Assembly: GCA_026388345.1 (NCBI GenBank)
Contig: JAPLJY010000126.1
Span: forward strand, 1 to 22,249
Origin: Deltaproteobacteria bacterium
Lineage (GTDB): Bacteria; Desulfobacterota; Syntrophia; Syntrophales; UBA5619
Direction: 5' to 3'
Length of the DNA: 22,249 nt
How positions within the stretch are numbered: the first letter of the stretch is position 1; each line of letters opens with the position of its first letter. The notes beneath the pieces were generated by a model. The model was not told the DNA's origin, did not search any database, and saw only the letters and a list, made by a program, of their open reading frames with translations. Shown piece by piece: positions 22,119-22,249 of the stretch. Position numbers and translations under genes: made by a program.

Positions 22119-22249
22119 ATGAATATCCAATTGAAAGACATGGTGAAAAGGTTCGGAACCCTGGAGGCGGTGAGCCACGTGTCCCTGGATATCCAGGACG
22201 GCGAGCTTTTTACGCTCCTGGGGCCTTCGGGTTGCGGCAAAACGACGAT
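22119..22249 (+). CDS. ABC transporter ATP-binding protein, N-terminal part (runs off the window)
   Basis: Starts MNIQLKDMVKRFGTLEAV and continues to Walker A, GPSGCGKTT, at the window edge. The RFG and SLDIQDGELFTLLGPSGCGKTT pattern is typical of the PotA/FbpC/UgpC-type importer ATPases, in keeping with the binding protein upstream. The ribosome site AAAGGT is 6 nt before ATG. Only 43 residues are visible, so later motifs and the C-terminal regulatory domain cannot be checked. The permease genes should follow. Confidence 0.88.
   Translation, partial: MNIQLKDMVKRFGTLEAVSHVSLDIQDGELFTLLGPSGCGKTT

Noticed and set aside
1..22249. CRISPR array, rRNA or tRNA genes
   Set aside because: No regularly spaced repeats were seen. 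I recognised no tRNA cloverleaf or rRNA segment by eye; a tRNAscan or Rfam search could not be run.

Overview
The window reads as chromosome from an anaerobic, high-GC, Gram-negative bacterium, most likely a member of the Desulfobacterota (old Deltaproteobacteria: syntrophs and sulfate reducers). The basis is a GlpC-type Fe-S protein, a tungsten/molybdenum aldehyde ferredoxin oxidoreductase, an Fe-S ene-reductase, a CoA-acylating aldehyde dehydrogenase and a branched-chain-type ABC importer. This is inference from gene content; no rRNA or tRNA is present to settle it.

Layout. (1) 1-473, + strand: the 3' end of a glpC-like gene. (2) 474-747: a short non-coding repeat element bounded by 10-bp inverted repeats. 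(3) 748-17283, all on the - strand: a long catabolic and transport cluster. In transcription order it holds acylating aldehyde dehydrogenase, Fe-S flavin ene-reductase, TIM-barrel isomerase-like protein, ThDP-dependent enzyme, livH, livM, livG, livF, livK and a terminator. These are followed by a cupin, a GNAT, an ABM monooxygenase-like protein, an SDR without its catalytic Tyr/Lys, a VOC protein, the remnant of a flavodoxin-fold reductase, and AOR. (4) about 17520-20700: an AT-rich accessory stretch with a giant inverted repeat split by a dead IS200/IS605-type element, an iclR-family regulator, micro-ORFs with good ribosome binding sites, and a tyrosine recombinase broken by a stop codon. (5) 20806-22249, + strand, high GC again: an iron/polyamine-type periplasmic binding protein and the start of its ABC ATPase.

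How the parts may work together (inference). The Liv system imports an organic acid or amino acid. The ThDP enzyme, ene-reductase and TIM-barrel protein process it. Aldehydes that form are oxidised either to acyl-CoA (acylating dehydrogenase) or to the acid (AOR). The substrate cannot be read from the sequence. The divergent IclR protein is the likely regulator.

The most unusual feature is at 17624-18501. Two 167/168-nt arms, 98% identical and inverted, each carry the iclR promoter, a palindromic operator candidate and the first codons of iclR. Removing the IS leaves only a 5-nt spacer, TTTAC, between the arms, and TTTAC is also the likely insertion target of the IS. The element therefore seems to have jumped into the loop of a very long hairpin. 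The left arm points a copy of the iclR promoter at the catabolic operon.
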